In this document: positions 33,368 through 45,445 of the stretch, piece by piece
How positions within the stretch are numbered: the first letter of the stretch is position 1
How the letters are laid out: each line of letters begins with the position of its first letter
DNA from: Climacium dendroides
Taxonomy: Eukaryota > Streptophyta > Bryopsida > Hypnales > Climaciaceae
Length of the DNA: 64,000 nt
Direction of reading: 5' to 3'
NCBI GenBank assembly: GCA_950106755.1
Contig: OX467091.1
Span: 27,235,538-27,299,537, forward strand
Notes under the pieces: model-generated
Database searches by the model: none
Told to the model about the DNA's origin: nothing
What the model saw: only the letters and a program-made list of their open reading frames with translations
Position numbers and translations under genes: made by a program

Positions 33368-34159
33368 GTTTCCAAAATCGAATCCCACTATTGACAAGGA
33401 CAATATGACCTAAACTATTTCAACGATCAAGTACGTTTGAATTGAGCACCCTTCCTAAGCGTACTGCATGGCCATATGAATGAGATTAAAATGGATTTGA
33501 CAATCCAGGATTTGCAACGTTAGCATCTACAATTAATATTCATTAATATAATAGCGACCCGTATATAATATACTTTAAAGAGTTACTGATACAGACGGTT
33601 GCGCTTGGAATTAAGGAAATGCGCTCAACTGTCCATTGAATGAAAGTAACACGAATGCCAAATGAATTGAACTTTATTAAGCTTAATAGTTAGATTGTGG
33701 CACAATAACAACATGAAAATATGTAGATCTTCTTTGTACGCGAGTTTCGAAGATTATAAAAATTGGACCATTAGTTCATCAAATCGAATAGAGTAGACTA
33801 TGCAGATTTAGCTTCAATTACCAACAGTAACCAATATTCTAATAACTGAATTATGGACACAAGCCTATAAAAGAGGGTACTTGTGTGATGTTGGATTTCA
33901 TAAATCAAATTAGAAAATCTTGAAGTACTTCCAAAAACAATTATTGGGGTTCAAATGTTGAGTACGGTGAAATCATGAATTGATTAGAGGAATTTGAATT
34001 TGAATAGTTCTGACGCTTTGAGAACGAAAGTAGTCCCAATAATATGATTGGTTACCCTAAATCCTGAACGCAGGGATGGTTCGATCCAACTACACTACCT
34101 TATTTTCCATTGATAATTATCACTACATACAATGGTCGTATGTATGTAGTGTTAGTCAT
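33368..34159. promoter_or_regulatory. Divergent intergenic region of M1
   Basis: About 790 bases between the two divergent start codons. AT-rich, no ORF. It should hold both promoters; I could not pick a convincing TATA box for either. Confidence 0.45.
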
Positions 34160-37100
34160 ATGCTTACACCAGATATCACGAGCGATGGAATTCGGCATGG
34201 TTCTAGGAAAAGGAGGAAGAGAGGAAGAACATTTTTTTCTTCTAGGAAAAAGTTGCAGAGGTCAAGAAATAGAAGTAAGAAGGTTGTATCATTGACTGAG
34301 TCCCAGCCACGTGAACAAACTCAAAGTGCTGTAATGCATGTAGACGACTTCAATATAGATCTCATTTCAAAGAGTGAGCATATTGTAAGTGTCCCTGAGG
34401 AAGAGCCACCAAGGTGTAGCATTGGCCGAGAGAGATTGCATCATTCGGTAAGTAAATATACTCGGTATTCGCAGTTCCTTTTCCCTTTGCAATATTGTAT
34501 CTTGGAAGTACCATTAGGATTTTCAAGAATGAATCAGCTAATGACCATACAAACTCGAAAAAGTCCCCGTTACAACTAGGGGTCCACGTTATTTTGTATG
34601 TCTTTGTGACAGGGCTCATTCCTTACTCTCTACACATTTCCATTGTGCTTCTTCTAACCTAGAAAGCGGACATGGCGAAGAAACGGAAAACCAGGAGCAC
34701 AGCCGCGGAGGCGAGGGGAAGCAAAGAACACGATAAGAACAACAACGATCAGGAAGAAGTGACCCATTCCATGAAGTCGACGGAAGGACCAACAACTCAG
34801 AGCTTAGAGGTATTCAAACTTTGCATTCCTGTCAATCCTTGTTTCTCTCAGAAAAATTAAGAAGGTTTAGGGTTCTAGGTCGCTCCATTTCTTTCCTGTT
34901 TGCTTGTATCTGCATCAGGCCTCCCCCGCCCCGGCCTTGCCTTCGGCGCCGAGGAGAAGGGGGGAGCGCGATTGTGTTGATGTTTTTCCGGAGAAGGTGA
35001 GCTCCGGGGCCCCTGCTTCGTCCGCGGGGTCACCCTGTTTTCTTTCCTATCTGCCTGCATCTGCATCAGGCCTCCTCCGCCCCGGCCTTGCCTTCAGCGC
35101 CAAGGGGAAGGGGGGAGCGCGATTGTGTTGATGTTTTTCCGGAGAAGGTGAGCTCCGGGGCCCCTACTTCGTCCGCGGGGTCACCCTGTTTTCTTTCCTA
35201 TCTGCTTGCATCTGCATCAGGCCTCCCCCGCCCCGGCCTTGCCTTCGGCGCCGAGGGGAAGGGGGGAACGCGATTGTGTTGATATTTTTCCGGAAAAGGT
35301 GAGCTCCGGGGTCCCTGCTTCGTCCGCGGGGTCACCCTGTTTTGTTTCCTATCTGCTTGTTTCTACATCAGGCCTCCCCCGCCTCAACCTTGCCTTCGGC
35401 GCCGAGGGGAAGGGGGGAGCGCGATTGTGTTGATGTGCTAGGTCACCCAGTGAGCTGGGGGACCCCGGGATATATAGTTCATTCATTGTTCATGTACTTC
35501 ATGAGTGACTCACTTCTTCGACTTGTTTCTTACTAATGACGTTATTGGATGGCTTGTATGACTTCGATTCAGGTGGAAGTAGGTTCACCAATTCAAGTTT
35601 TGGAGAATACAATGGAGCTTGTTACCACTGCTAATGTTGACATTGAGGTTGAGAATATTCACCAAGACGAAGGGAAAGATGAAGAAAAATTCCAAACCGA
35701 GGACGCCTATAGGAGGTCTCAGAAGGTGAACTCTGTAGCCTCCATTGCCGAATTACGCCTAAAACCTACCTCTATATCTCGGATTCGGATTCCATTGTGT
35801 CGCCTTGTCCAAATGCCCATGGTTAGACCCGCACTTCAAAGCGATCTTACCAAATTGGAGCAGGAGTTCGTTCATGGGTACAGAGATGGATCGAATGTTT
35901 TTTATGTGTCCCTCACTAATGAGCAGGGGGAGACTGAGATGGTGTCTGATGCGGAAAGAGAGGCTTGGGGGCCGATGTGGAATGAAGAGAACGACAAACT
36001 CAATGCAATGTTGTCTTCCACCCTAGGCCTCCATAACTTTCAAGGGTCTAAGTTCTTCGTTTGCGACGGCAACCACAGACTTCTGGCATGGACCTCTTAC
36101 ATCAGCAAACACCACAACCGTGACCGGGATTGGTATATTTCGATGGATTCCATCATTCTTGACACTAAGGGGAGGATTGGTGATGTCATGCATGCTATGC
36201 ACGACATTAATAAGTGAGTGCTCCTTTGCAAGTAGTTCATCATTTTGTCTTTTCTATGTGATCGTGTAGGAAGAAATTGATGTGTTTTTGCCTCCGTTTC
36301 AGGCATACAGAAAGCTCGTTCATTAAGACCAGTCTTGTCCATACGCTATACCGTGTTCAAAAATATGGCATGCTGTCGCTTGAGAAGTTCTCTGAGCATT
36401 TAAATGAGACTGAGATGACTCAATGCCAACAAAATCTGCGTAAGAGTTGGTACTCAATGTCGGTTGAAGTGTTTACTTCATTCATCTATCGGGTAAGGAT
36501 TCTCTCAAATCATGTGCATATTTTTTCTATAGTAGAGGTGTTTAGAAACATCAATGCTTTCAATGGTTTTCTCACTTCCATGTGGTTTTGCAGTATGAGA
36601 TAGCAGCGGCCGCTGACCTAGCAGTTAGGTTGTATAGGGAAGAGACACCTATGGACCTACAATCAGAGGAGGGTGTCTTGGATGCCATGAGGTTAGGTAC
36701 GAAAGAGAAGACAGCTAAGTTAGTTCAAAAATTGGGGAAATTGACTGTCGTTGCCAATCCCAACCTGGGAATTGAGTGGCTTCAAGAGGTATGATAACAT
36801 CCCTTTAGACTTTACCTTTTTTTATTCTTTTCATCTCATTTTGTTCACTTAACTAGATGTGATTTGTGGTGTCAGATCGAGCGTCACTGGAGCTCAAACA
36901 TCACTCCAGAGATGACTCTAGAAAAGTTGCAGTCCGTGGCAACTTGCAATGTTAGCAAAGAGCATAAGGTAAAGTGGCTCAGATGGTGGAACTCATCAGT
37001 TCAGACAAGGGAGGCAAGAAGGTTTCCATTAAAGCCAGCTAGAGAGATAGAACTGAAGTCTTTCCTAGTGAAGGCATGTTGGTATACTGGAGTAAGTGTT

Positions 37101-39956
37101 TTTCTTTCATTTCTATCATGTTTCATTCATCTCATTTTTTGGTTGTCATCTGTTCCGTTGTGACATTTGACCGTTTTTGTAATTTGGAGTGCAAAGTATT
37201 TTGTAGAATACCACTTCACTTTTAATGGCCTTGTAGATACAAGACACGGGAGCTGAAATGTTTGATAACATTGTGAAGAAAGACCAATTCAAGTTGGCTT
37301 TGGACTCTCCCATGGAGCTTGACAGTTTTCCAGATTATGTTGAAGATTGGAGAATTCGAGTTTGGGACCATGCTTTCTTGCCCCAGTTCAGGGGACATGA
37401 TGTCTTCAGGAAGTCAGATGACTTCAAGAAACACAAAGGCTCTGACCTAGTTGTCAAACGGGTGATCTATCGGTAAACATCTGATATCTTAATGCCATCC
37501 TGATATGCTTGAGTATGTTTTCTGATTGTGGCCGTTGAATCAGTTTCTATATTTTGAAGTAATTGTTCCTTACAGGTATTTCAAGTATGAGTTGTTACCC
37601 AAGGGGGCAATTGCGAAGCGCAACCTTCCTCCATTTTTAGAAACATGGTTGGATGTCAGTTTAGAGCATTGCATGTACTCAGCGTCACAATTGAGATGGT
37701 GGACGAGCTTACATTTGAAATCCGGTGCGTGGTACTTGGACTGCCCGCTGGAATTCATGTCGTTGCTTGAGGAGCATCTAAAGCGGTCAATCAATACCCA
37801 AAACGTGGTCAAGGAGTTTGATGAGTTCGCTGGCCTTGATGAGGATGCAAAGGCAAAGGCAATCAAAAAGAGAGACAACGCAGACAAGAAGATTGCACTC
37901 AAGAACTTCGAGGCGGTGGACAAGGCAAAGGAGAGAGCCATGAAGAAGACAAAGAAGGTTGTTGAGTCCGATCGGGTACCAACGGTGGAGAAGGAGAAGG
38001 GGAAGAGGCCCCAAAAGGATGTCTTACCTTCATCTTACAATGACGCGACTTCCCAGCACCAACGCACAAATTCACGTGGCACTAAGCGTGATGCTGAGTA
38101 TGCTTCACTCAGCAATGACGAGATGCAGCATGGTCCATCCGCTGTGGAGTACTTGCCGGATTCAGAGATTTCTATTCACGAGTTGCTTCTGAATTACTCT
38201 CTTACGGATGTCCTGGCCGATCCTCTTCCCAAAGTATACCACGACATTGTCAATTTTGTTGACAAGGTTGGCATTTTCATTTTCATCCATTTGTTGAGTA
38301 TGTTGGGGTTTTCAAACATGCCTGGTTTGGTTCCTAATCAATTGAATGATTTTGCAGCACAAAGGAGAGAAGGTGCGCTTCTTCTGTGGTGCTCCAAGCA
38401 ATAAACCCAGAGTAGACCTTGTGATTGCGGACATGCCTGAGGGGTTGCCTATCCCAGGTCTATCAGTACCTACAAATAGTGTTTCGAAATGGAACACAGC
38501 CGACCCTTCTTGGCTGGAGGCAGTCTTTGAATTTGCTGATGGTCATTTGCACGATGATGGTGCATTACTTATTATTCATTCTCGGAGTCCTCTCGCAAAG
38601 GCTACGATTTTGAAGTACGCTGCAACATATTCGTTTCACAAGATGAAGGATTGGTGGGGAACCAATTGGCTTCACCTAGCCTCACCGATCTCTACTGGAA
38701 GTACGGTATGTACATCCTTCATTGTTCCTTGTTATATTCATGTACTCATCCTTTGTTGACGTGCATACTTTCATTTTTCAATTTTCCATCTTCTATTTCA
38801 AGTAGTGATTTTTTGGGTAACTTTTCTTTGGATTGTCTTAATTGATTACATCTGTGCTTCAATGGGTTTGTTATGGCAACTAATAGTTTAGATTTGTTCA
38901 TTCAATTTGGACTTATTCACTTGGCACCACTTCACTTCTGCAGACACAGTTCTTTCGTGTCATGTTGCTGGTCCGGAACTTGGATGGTATTGGTCCTTCC
39001 AAGTTTCAATTCCAGGCATGCCCCAAGCTAAAGGAGCTAGGAATAGACGTGGCAGTTGATGATGTTATTCAGAATTTCACGAAGAGAGAGACGTTGACCA
39101 TGGATAGCAATTTCAAACCTTGGAGGGGTGCAAGGAAAAAGGATCCCTGTTTCATGCAGATGTTGATAGAAGCATCAACATTTGCCAACGACGTTGTTAT
39201 TGATTGCACTGCAGCGACAAGTATTTGCTCAATACCATTTACTGTCTTTTATTGTTTAGATTGATTATTATTTGTTCTTCTATTCTTATTGAGTATTGTT
39301 GTAATTTGTTTTGTTCTGTTTGGGGATTAGGGGCTTCCATCCACGCTTACAGGATTTTGAGCAGACACATCATTGCACTTGAAGAAGACAAGGGCATTTT
39401 TGAGGCTATTTTGGCCCCAATGATTCGCGTGGAGAGAGATGTTCCACCGTCACTTGCACCTGTCGTACAAGATTCTGACGATGATGGAGCTCAAGAACTT
39501 GAAGTTCCCCACATCGTGAAGAAGTCTCGTTTCAGTAAGTAAGTCTACCCCTGCTTGTTTTTTCTACATTTTCTACAAATACCTGTATACTATTCGATCA
39601 CTTTAATTTGACTTTATCCTACAAGTTTCTTTCTTCATGAACATGATCTTTTTATCATTCCTAATAATCATTTTCTCATTTGCAGCGTAACTTGCAATCC
39701 ACTTGCTCCCCGGCCATTTTTCACTCTATCCTCTTTTTTATCAAGCCCAAAGAAGCCCTTTGTGTTGCCATCGTATGCAGAGGCTCTAGCTGGGACATTG
39801 GCCTGTCAAGAGGATTTTTGTAGACAGAGAAAGTCTAAATTTGTAGACCCTAGAATTCTGCAATTTGTAGATGAGACAGTTGTAGAATCAAAGCAGGAGA
39901 CCTCATCCACTGAGAGTAGTGACCACTCTCAGTCTATGTCTTTATCATCTATGTGA
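34160..39956 (+). CDS. ParB-like / DNA-methyltransferase-like protein (M1)
   Basis: Twelve exons join in one frame of 1,235 codons: 34160-34447, 34663-34809, 35573-36213, 36303-36492, 36594-36788, 36876-37091, 37237-37472, 37576-38266, 38358-38705, 38944-39220, 39331-39538, 39686-39956, all with GT-AG borders. The start MLTPDI is chosen by alignment with the copy at 59869. N-terminus: basic RKRRKR. Residues about 215-345 fit a ParB fold, with RIPLCRLVQMPMVRP and then VCDGNHRLLAW (DGNHR at 310-314). A Lys/Glu coiled coil lies near 690-740. Residues about 869-1110 have the beta-class amino-methyltransferase order: VDLVIADMPEG (893 region) in place of the DPPY motif, then DCTAATRASI and RHIIALEED as the SAM motif I strand. 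The changed catalytic motif suggests a binding rather than active role. Likely nuclear; function unknown. Confidence 0.85.
34910..35436 (+). repeat. Tandem 151-bp repeat with phase-0 cassette exons
   Basis: About 3.5 copies of a GC-rich 151-bp unit (starts 34910, 35061, 35212, 35363) lie in intron 2 of the ParB gene. The first three each contain a 78-base segment between a pyrimidine tract plus CATCAG acceptor and an AAG/GTGAGC donor: 34919-34996, 35070-35147, 35221-35298. Each segment is open, phase 0 and encodes 26 residues (ASPAPALPSAP...CVDVFPEK). Any number could be included without breaking the frame. The fourth unit lacks the donor. Confidence 0.85.
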
Positions 39957-40543
39957 CTCTGTTTCTAGTTACTTTTCACATGTTGATTTTTATTCTATTG
40001 TTTATTGTACGTTGTTTTGTGTATTTCAATTAGGATTACCTACAAAATCCAGATCAAGAATGAATGCTTAGAGGTAGAACTTCATAATCGTGGAAAGTAC
40101 CTTCATACCCTAAACGCTAATTCAAATCTTTTGTTGAACCCTAAACTACATTTTCATACCCTAAACCCTATATTTCAATATGTAGCCAAACATCATGAAC
40201 ATTATATTTGAAGGGATGAAATTCACATCACAAACCCCAAAATAAATAACCATATTTCACTACAATCGTGAACTATGGACCAAATATCTTTTCAATCCTA
40301 AAAACCCTAACATAGTATCAATAAAATTTGCAATGAATTTCATTGAAATTGAATTGCGTTACCCTACAATCAAAACATATATATCACATTTTATTTTTTT
40401 CCATCATACATCGTTAGGTGTAGTCCTCTTTCCAATTTCCACGGTTATAGGTACCTCATCAAACCCTAGACAAAAAAGTTGTATGCTCACATGTTCACAG
40501 GCTTACACATTCCCGCTCACAGGCTCACAGAATAGCAACCCTG
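39957..40543. other. 3' flank and right end of M1
   Basis: AT-rich tail after the ParB gene stop, with scattered CCCTAAA words and CCGTGG-like subterminal motifs, ending in the inverted terminal repeat at 40480-40543 (several TGTGAGC words on minus). Confidence 0.6.
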
Positions 40544-40790
40544 CCTCCCATCCAAACCTGGGGTCAAGGTCTCTCGCATATTTCTTGCTGTTGTTGGAGA
40601 AAGGAACCTTCATAGGTCCGAATGGTTCCCCCTGTCGGTCTATTTCTACAGGTTTCTTCATTACAGTGCTTAAGCCTTTTTCGCGAGCCTGTTCGGGGAT
40701 CAGTTGCTCGATCATCTCTTCAGTATCAGCATCCGAAGCTGGTTCATCAGACCCTGTCTTATAGCCCTTACTGTAAAAGGTCAAATGCAC
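40544..40790 (-). pseudogene. Ptta-like exon, upstream half
   Basis: After a TTTTACAG acceptor the frame reads KGYKTGSDEPASDADTEEM, IEQLIPEQAREKGL and SKKYARDLDPRFGWE up to the M1 insertion point; it resumes at 29089. Confidence 0.55.
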
Positions 40791-41350
40791 TATCAGCTTC
40801 GAAAGAAAATGGGGCTACGTCAGTACAACCAAATCACTCCCGCAACTGGACCCCCGCAAAAGAGATGTCCACATACGCTATTTGCGGCTTCAAAGTACTC
40901 TACATGTTCCTCTGTTGCTCACTACGTTGAATCTAACGTCGATGTAGACACGCCTGGACGTTGTTTTGAACATTACAGAAACTTTCTCTTGACAGAAACT
41001 GGAAAGACGCCATAGTTTAGGGTCTATCACCGTTGTAGGGGGCTGACTCCCATACGTCCTGATTGATCACTCTTGAATTCTTACAAATTTCTCTCTGACC
41101 AAGGAACAAACAATCACTTTTCTTTGTATAGAGTTCAACTCAAAGAACATGTCCTCCGTGACGAAGACATGAACATCACACAATTTATGCGGACGTCACA
41201 TTAAACGTCTATGACGTTTAACATGAAAGAGTCGACGTCATAAGAAACAGGGTGTGCGTTGCACTTGATGTCCGTACTAACGCGCGCCTTCCCAAAAACC
41301 TTGAATACCACTAGTTCTATACTCAAATTATTTCTTCTTCCAAACTTACC

Positions 41351-41645
41351 TCCAAGACTGCTCTCTGAGTTCCTCCTCTTCCTCTGCGTCATGAACTGCC
41401 TCCTCCGACAACTCCAACAGCACTTGTGGGGTCCTCTTCCTCTTCAGTGGAGGATTGTTGTCCCGCTCTCGTCCCTTCCCCGCCGACGCCACAGGCCAAG
41501 GGTCTCCTCTGGCCTTGGAGCGGCACTCATGCTTCCCGCGCATGCGCATTGGCCTTGGCGGCGGCGTTACTTCATCTTCGCTGGAGTCCTCTTCACGCCG
41601 CTGACTCGCGTTCCTCTTTCGCGCAAGGGCCTGAGGGCGAGGCAT
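41351..41645 (-). pseudogene. Ptta-like gene, first exon
   Basis: ATG at 41645, reads MPRPQALARKRNASQRR, then an acidic EDSSEDE, basic RPMRMRG and KRKRTP, and ends LREQSWR before the donor GAG/GTAAGT. Short basic/acidic N-terminus, no known domain. Region 41720-42186 upstream would hold its promoter. Confidence 0.5.
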
Positions 41646-42534
41646 TTTCTCACCTGTCCCTCTCCACTACACGAAGAACTCACCGTCTTGCACCCTCCTC
41701 ACACACAAACACGCACATGAACGTCCATAACAAAGGTCACACATTGGGGAGGCATCTTGGCAACTTGAAGACCTACGCGCAATCGAATTGCTGCAAGACA
41801 TATTGTAGCCTCCGATGAGGCGACTTAAGACAATTGGAACCCTTATTGCTCCCGATCAGTGGAGAGTTGCGCCCCCTGCGACTGCATGTAAGAACGCCGC
41901 CCTTGCCAAATTGCCACAAAAATGAAATTCTCAAACTACAAAACCGATGCCGATTGGGGAGCAACTACCTCACCTCTCTCACATTAGCAAGGGTGGCTCC
42001 AAAGACGAACACAATTGAAGGATTAACATTCACCAGAAGAGAAAATGCAACAACCTGCAAGGGCCGCGCGTTCAAACCAACGCGCGCCTCCGAACGACGC
42101 CAATCGTATTGAAGGCCCTCCCCCGACCCTACGGGTGAGGTGGACCCCCTATGAGCCCCTATTGCCGGAAGCCGCTGGTATTCCCCTGTCGCAGCATAGA
42201 ATAAGCAATTTCCCTATTATACTCACAAAAATCACTCTAGAGCTTAACAAAATGACCCTACAGATCGAACCCACGAGATCCTGTGAAGTAGCTAACCCTA
42301 ACAAGGAACTAAATCCAATTAACCCTCAAATTCTAATTTCCAGTTCTACCTCTGGAAACCGGAACATCCAAAACCAACCGGAAGACTATGACCAAATTTT
42401 ATCCTAATTCCGGTTTCACTAGTTTTCCGGTTTATTGACTAACTTCCCAACTCAAGACTTTATAACTTCCGGTCCTAAGTGTCCTTCTGGGCAGATCCGT
42501 TCCGGTCCACCCTACCGTACTCGGTTTAGTTTTG

Positions 42535-42555
42535 CCTCTGTTTTACCATCAGAGG
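42535..42555. other. Conserved LTR hairpin
   Basis: CCTCTG, loop TTTTACCAT, CAGAGG; same structure and position as at 24847-24867. Confidence 0.55.
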
Positions 42556-43547
42556 GTTCGCCGCTTGCTTTTGAAAGTGGTAGGCCCACCACTCCTTCCG
42601 TGACTTATAGTAGCTGAAGACCCACTCTCCTATCTGCTAATCCCCTAACTAACCCGAATCCGGTTTGGTCCTTCACAGCAATCCGGATCACACGTTACAC
42701 AAAGACCTCCCGTACGATTCTCTCATACTACAACGACCTTGATGTTAAATCCGTTCCGTACGAAGTTAAGTGGCTACAAGTGCACCCTTCCGTTCCAACC
42801 TCTACCAAGTTTTTTCGTTTACCAACAACGGTGGCAAGACCTCATAGGAATCAGGATACTCAACCGGATTTTCCACCTAGGAGTTCTAGCGCAGCTAAGG
42901 AATCCCTCCCTATCCGCCTAGCCTAATCAACAGCTTTCTTACCCGGAATGCAAAGCTTCTGCAGATGCTGAGGATCTGGAATCCACTCCTAACTTTTCAT
43001 GACCCACTCACATGTACTTAGAACCGGAAAGACACATCAAAGGGAGAACTCTATCAACACACCTGTACATACCCCCTTACTCCAACACCGTGTACTTCTG
43101 CCAATACTCGGGAAAAACACACAAAGCTAGATCAATGGAAAATATGCAAAGAAATGCCAAAAGAACTCTCCTTCAATCTCCAGCTCAGAGACTGTTTTAT
43201 ATACAAAAAGCAAAAAGCAAAAAGTGAATACACGATTTCCGCCTCTGAAGGCGCTGACAATCTGATCCTACCTAATCCTAACCGGATTCTATTCCGGTTC
43301 ACTCTCTACTAATCCGGTTCCTACTTCTAACTCCCATTTCTTATAAAACTTCCTACTCTGCCTCGCATACTTGAGATCCGATAGTAGGACTCTCGGTAGG
43401 TCTCTCCAATTGCTCGAACACCTTAGTTAGATTCCGGTTCCGTTCCCCATCTGGAGTTGGAGTCGGGCAATCTTCATCAGTTTCGGGGGAGTCTAAGTCG
43501 ATCGGCTGTGGTCCGGTCGAGGGCGTCTTCTTATGTGCCTTGCTCGA

Positions 43548-45015
43548 CTAGGGCGTCTTGTCCTTTCCCAGTTCTTGAGCTGCCTCTTCCAGAAAAAAGT
43601 CCGGAAGTGAAAGTTCAGAGAGCCGGACCAGAATCTCTGTCAACTTCCGGCTGCTCTCCACAATCCGGTCCGCTGATTCCCGTGCCCTGAACAACAATTT
43701 CTCTATCTGCTCCTCAAAATCGATGAGGATGTGCACCACCCTTGTTCCGGATATCTTCTTTTCCTTGTACACCTCCTCTTCAAATAGGCGCGCCTTGGTG
43801 ATCACGGCTCCGGGTCCTCTGAGCACGTCTTTCACCTCCGCCATCTCCCTTGTTGTGGTGGCATTCTTATTCAAGGCGAAAACTTCGGCTTTGAAGGTGT
43901 CAACCTCATCATGTTGTCGCTTGCTTTCCGCCTTCATCTTCCGGAGCTCATCCGGATTGATGATACTCTCAGCTACCCGGTGTGGCAGTTGGCTGTCCGG
44001 TTCCGCTCCAATCAAGTGCGCGATCTCCCCAATCGTCCGCTTCTTGATTTCCCAATCCGCCCAGATTCCGCAGAGGATCCCAACCAATTTGTCGAACGGA
44101 TCTCCGGTCTCGACCCGGATGGCACATCCGGTCCGGCTGGAGCCTCCGTCTTGGACGGCCAGGGTTGAACCGGAGGCGTTCCTCGGATTCGGGTTGGCGT
44201 GGTCTTCTACCTCTTGGGAATGAAATGCGGGTCCTCTTCTTCCTCTTCTTCTTTTTCCTCCTCCTCAGTTTCGTTCCCGGAATCCACTTCTTGGTCGGAC
44301 TCGGATTCACCATACTTCATGGTCCGCTCCTGGGCCTTCCAAACCCTCGTCTCCACTTCCGTCAGCAGTTCTTGTTGCTGGTAGAGGTGGTACACGTAAG
44401 GGCATAGTGGAGTGGCCTTACTTTTGCTTACTCTTGCAGTGAGCTGGGACACCAGATCAAAGAAGATCCGGCCCCATTCTACTCTCTGGTTTCTGCATAG
44501 TGCTCCGAAGATTGTGTTACCCAAGGTGATGGTCACCCTGGTGGGCTTTTCCGGATGCAAGACCGGAACAAGGAATTGCAGCAAGCGACGCTCCCGGTCA
44601 TCGATGCAATCCTCTACCGCGTAGCCATCCTTCAGATTCGCGGCACTTCCGAACTTGCCCTGGATGTAATCATCCTTCCGGCTGGCAAGCCCGAGTCCTC
44701 CCGTCCGGAATCCGTAGAGCGCTCACCACAAATCCTCGGTCCAGTGAACCGGATTCCCTCTCATGGTGTTATCGAACTCGTTCGATACGCCACACAAAAG
44801 CTCCCTAATCATCCTCTCATCCTTGAAACCCCAAGGTTTCAAGGCTAATCCATGACAACCCATGGATGCTAAGTCATCCCTAAGTTCTCCCTGTTCCGGT
44901 TCCTTGGTCGGTATGACCGGAACCACTTTCCTCAACTTCACTTCACTCGAGGGTGGGGTGCTAGAGCCTGGTCTCTTCCGGTTCAGCCGCGGCATGAGGG
45001 CGGCTCTACCTAGAT
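43548..45015 (-). pseudogene. LTR-encoded ORF, degenerate sister copy
   Basis: Aligned throughout with 25735-27342 (MPRLNRKRPGSSTPP, FKDERMIRELL, LLQFLVPVLHPEKPTR, NTIFGAL, YVYHLYQQQELL). Broken by TGA at 44723-44725 (Arg in the sister: CGA to TGA), by a TAG after FIPKR and by a frameshift near 44100. Non-functional. Confidence 0.75.
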
Positions 45016-45304
45016 TCACTCTCTTCTGACTTAATAAGGGAGCGTTCACACTCTGGTCTTCCGCTCCACCTGCAAACCAACCTCCTTGCGCGCTCACACT
45101 CTCAGCCTCTCACTGTTTTATATCCGCTCGTGCTCCAGTCTCACCCACTCGCGCCCGGAGGCGATCTCTCTGTCTCACACCTCTCACTCACTACTGGACC
45201 CTCTCGTACTCTCAGCTCCTCGCCGCCGTAAACGAAAATGATGAGGTGCTAAGACAGGAAACGACAACACACGAAAACCAAAGACCTGAAAATGGGCAGG
45301 GTCA

Positions 45305-45445
45305 GGCCATATATAGTCCTGATGCCCTGGACTGGTCATTATTACAGGTCGGACATCCGGTCCGGTCCTTGTCATCCGGTTCTCTCCAATCCGGTCAAGG
45401 AGAATCCGGTTGGAATTCCCTTCCGGTTGGAAATCCAATCCGGTC
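45305..45445 (-). promoter_or_regulatory. LTR promoter region (TATA and ATCCGGT array)
   Basis: TATATATGG on minus near 45308-45316 with ATCCGGT words spaced over the following 120 bases upstream, same design as in the sister LTR. Confidence 0.5.

Larger units (their letters stand above)
29090..40543. mobile_element. Two-gene Mutator-like transposon M1 (11.45 kb)
   Basis: Flanked by the 10-bp direct duplication CCTCCCATCC (29080-29089 and 40544-40553), in the 9-11 bp range typical of Mutator elements. Left end CAACGGTGCTAGATTGTGAGC, right end inverted CAGGGTTGCTATTCTGTGAGC (15 of 21 positions match). The ends carry repeated TGTGAGC words and further in CCGTGGA words. It holds two divergent genes: a SWIM-finger transposase-like gene on minus and a ParB/methyltransferase-like gene on plus. 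It sits in an exon of the Ptta-like gene. A related copy starts at 50295 with CAGGGTTGCTATTGTGCGAGC. Confidence 0.85.
21047..42186 (-). mobile_element. Large CACTA-like element, split by nested insertions
   Basis: The sequence CACTAGAAGAATTCAGTG at 21047 matches the ends of the short CACTA element at 4897 in most positions (CACTA, AA, CAGTGTTTT) and is followed by subterminal repeats rich in GATGTTTTA/ATGTCACAT words to about 21500. Upstream on the minus strand lies a spliced gene of plant Ptta/En-Spm character in pieces from about 22.8 to 41.6 kb. The other terminus was not found, so the right limit is nominal. Two LTR units and an 11.45-kb DNA transposon interrupt it. Confidence 0.55.

Noticed and set aside
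34060..34085. GGTTCGATCC, a match to the tRNA B box
   Set aside because: No matching A box, acceptor stem or anticodon arm can be folded around it.
35549..35572. ATG at 35549 as the start of the ParB gene
   Set aside because: It lies before a clear AG acceptor at 35571-35572, and upstream exons join in phase and align with the second copy.
37570..37941. Minus-strand frames opposite the ParB gene exons
   Set aside because: Shadows of the plus-strand coding exon, whose splice sites and paralogue support the plus reading.
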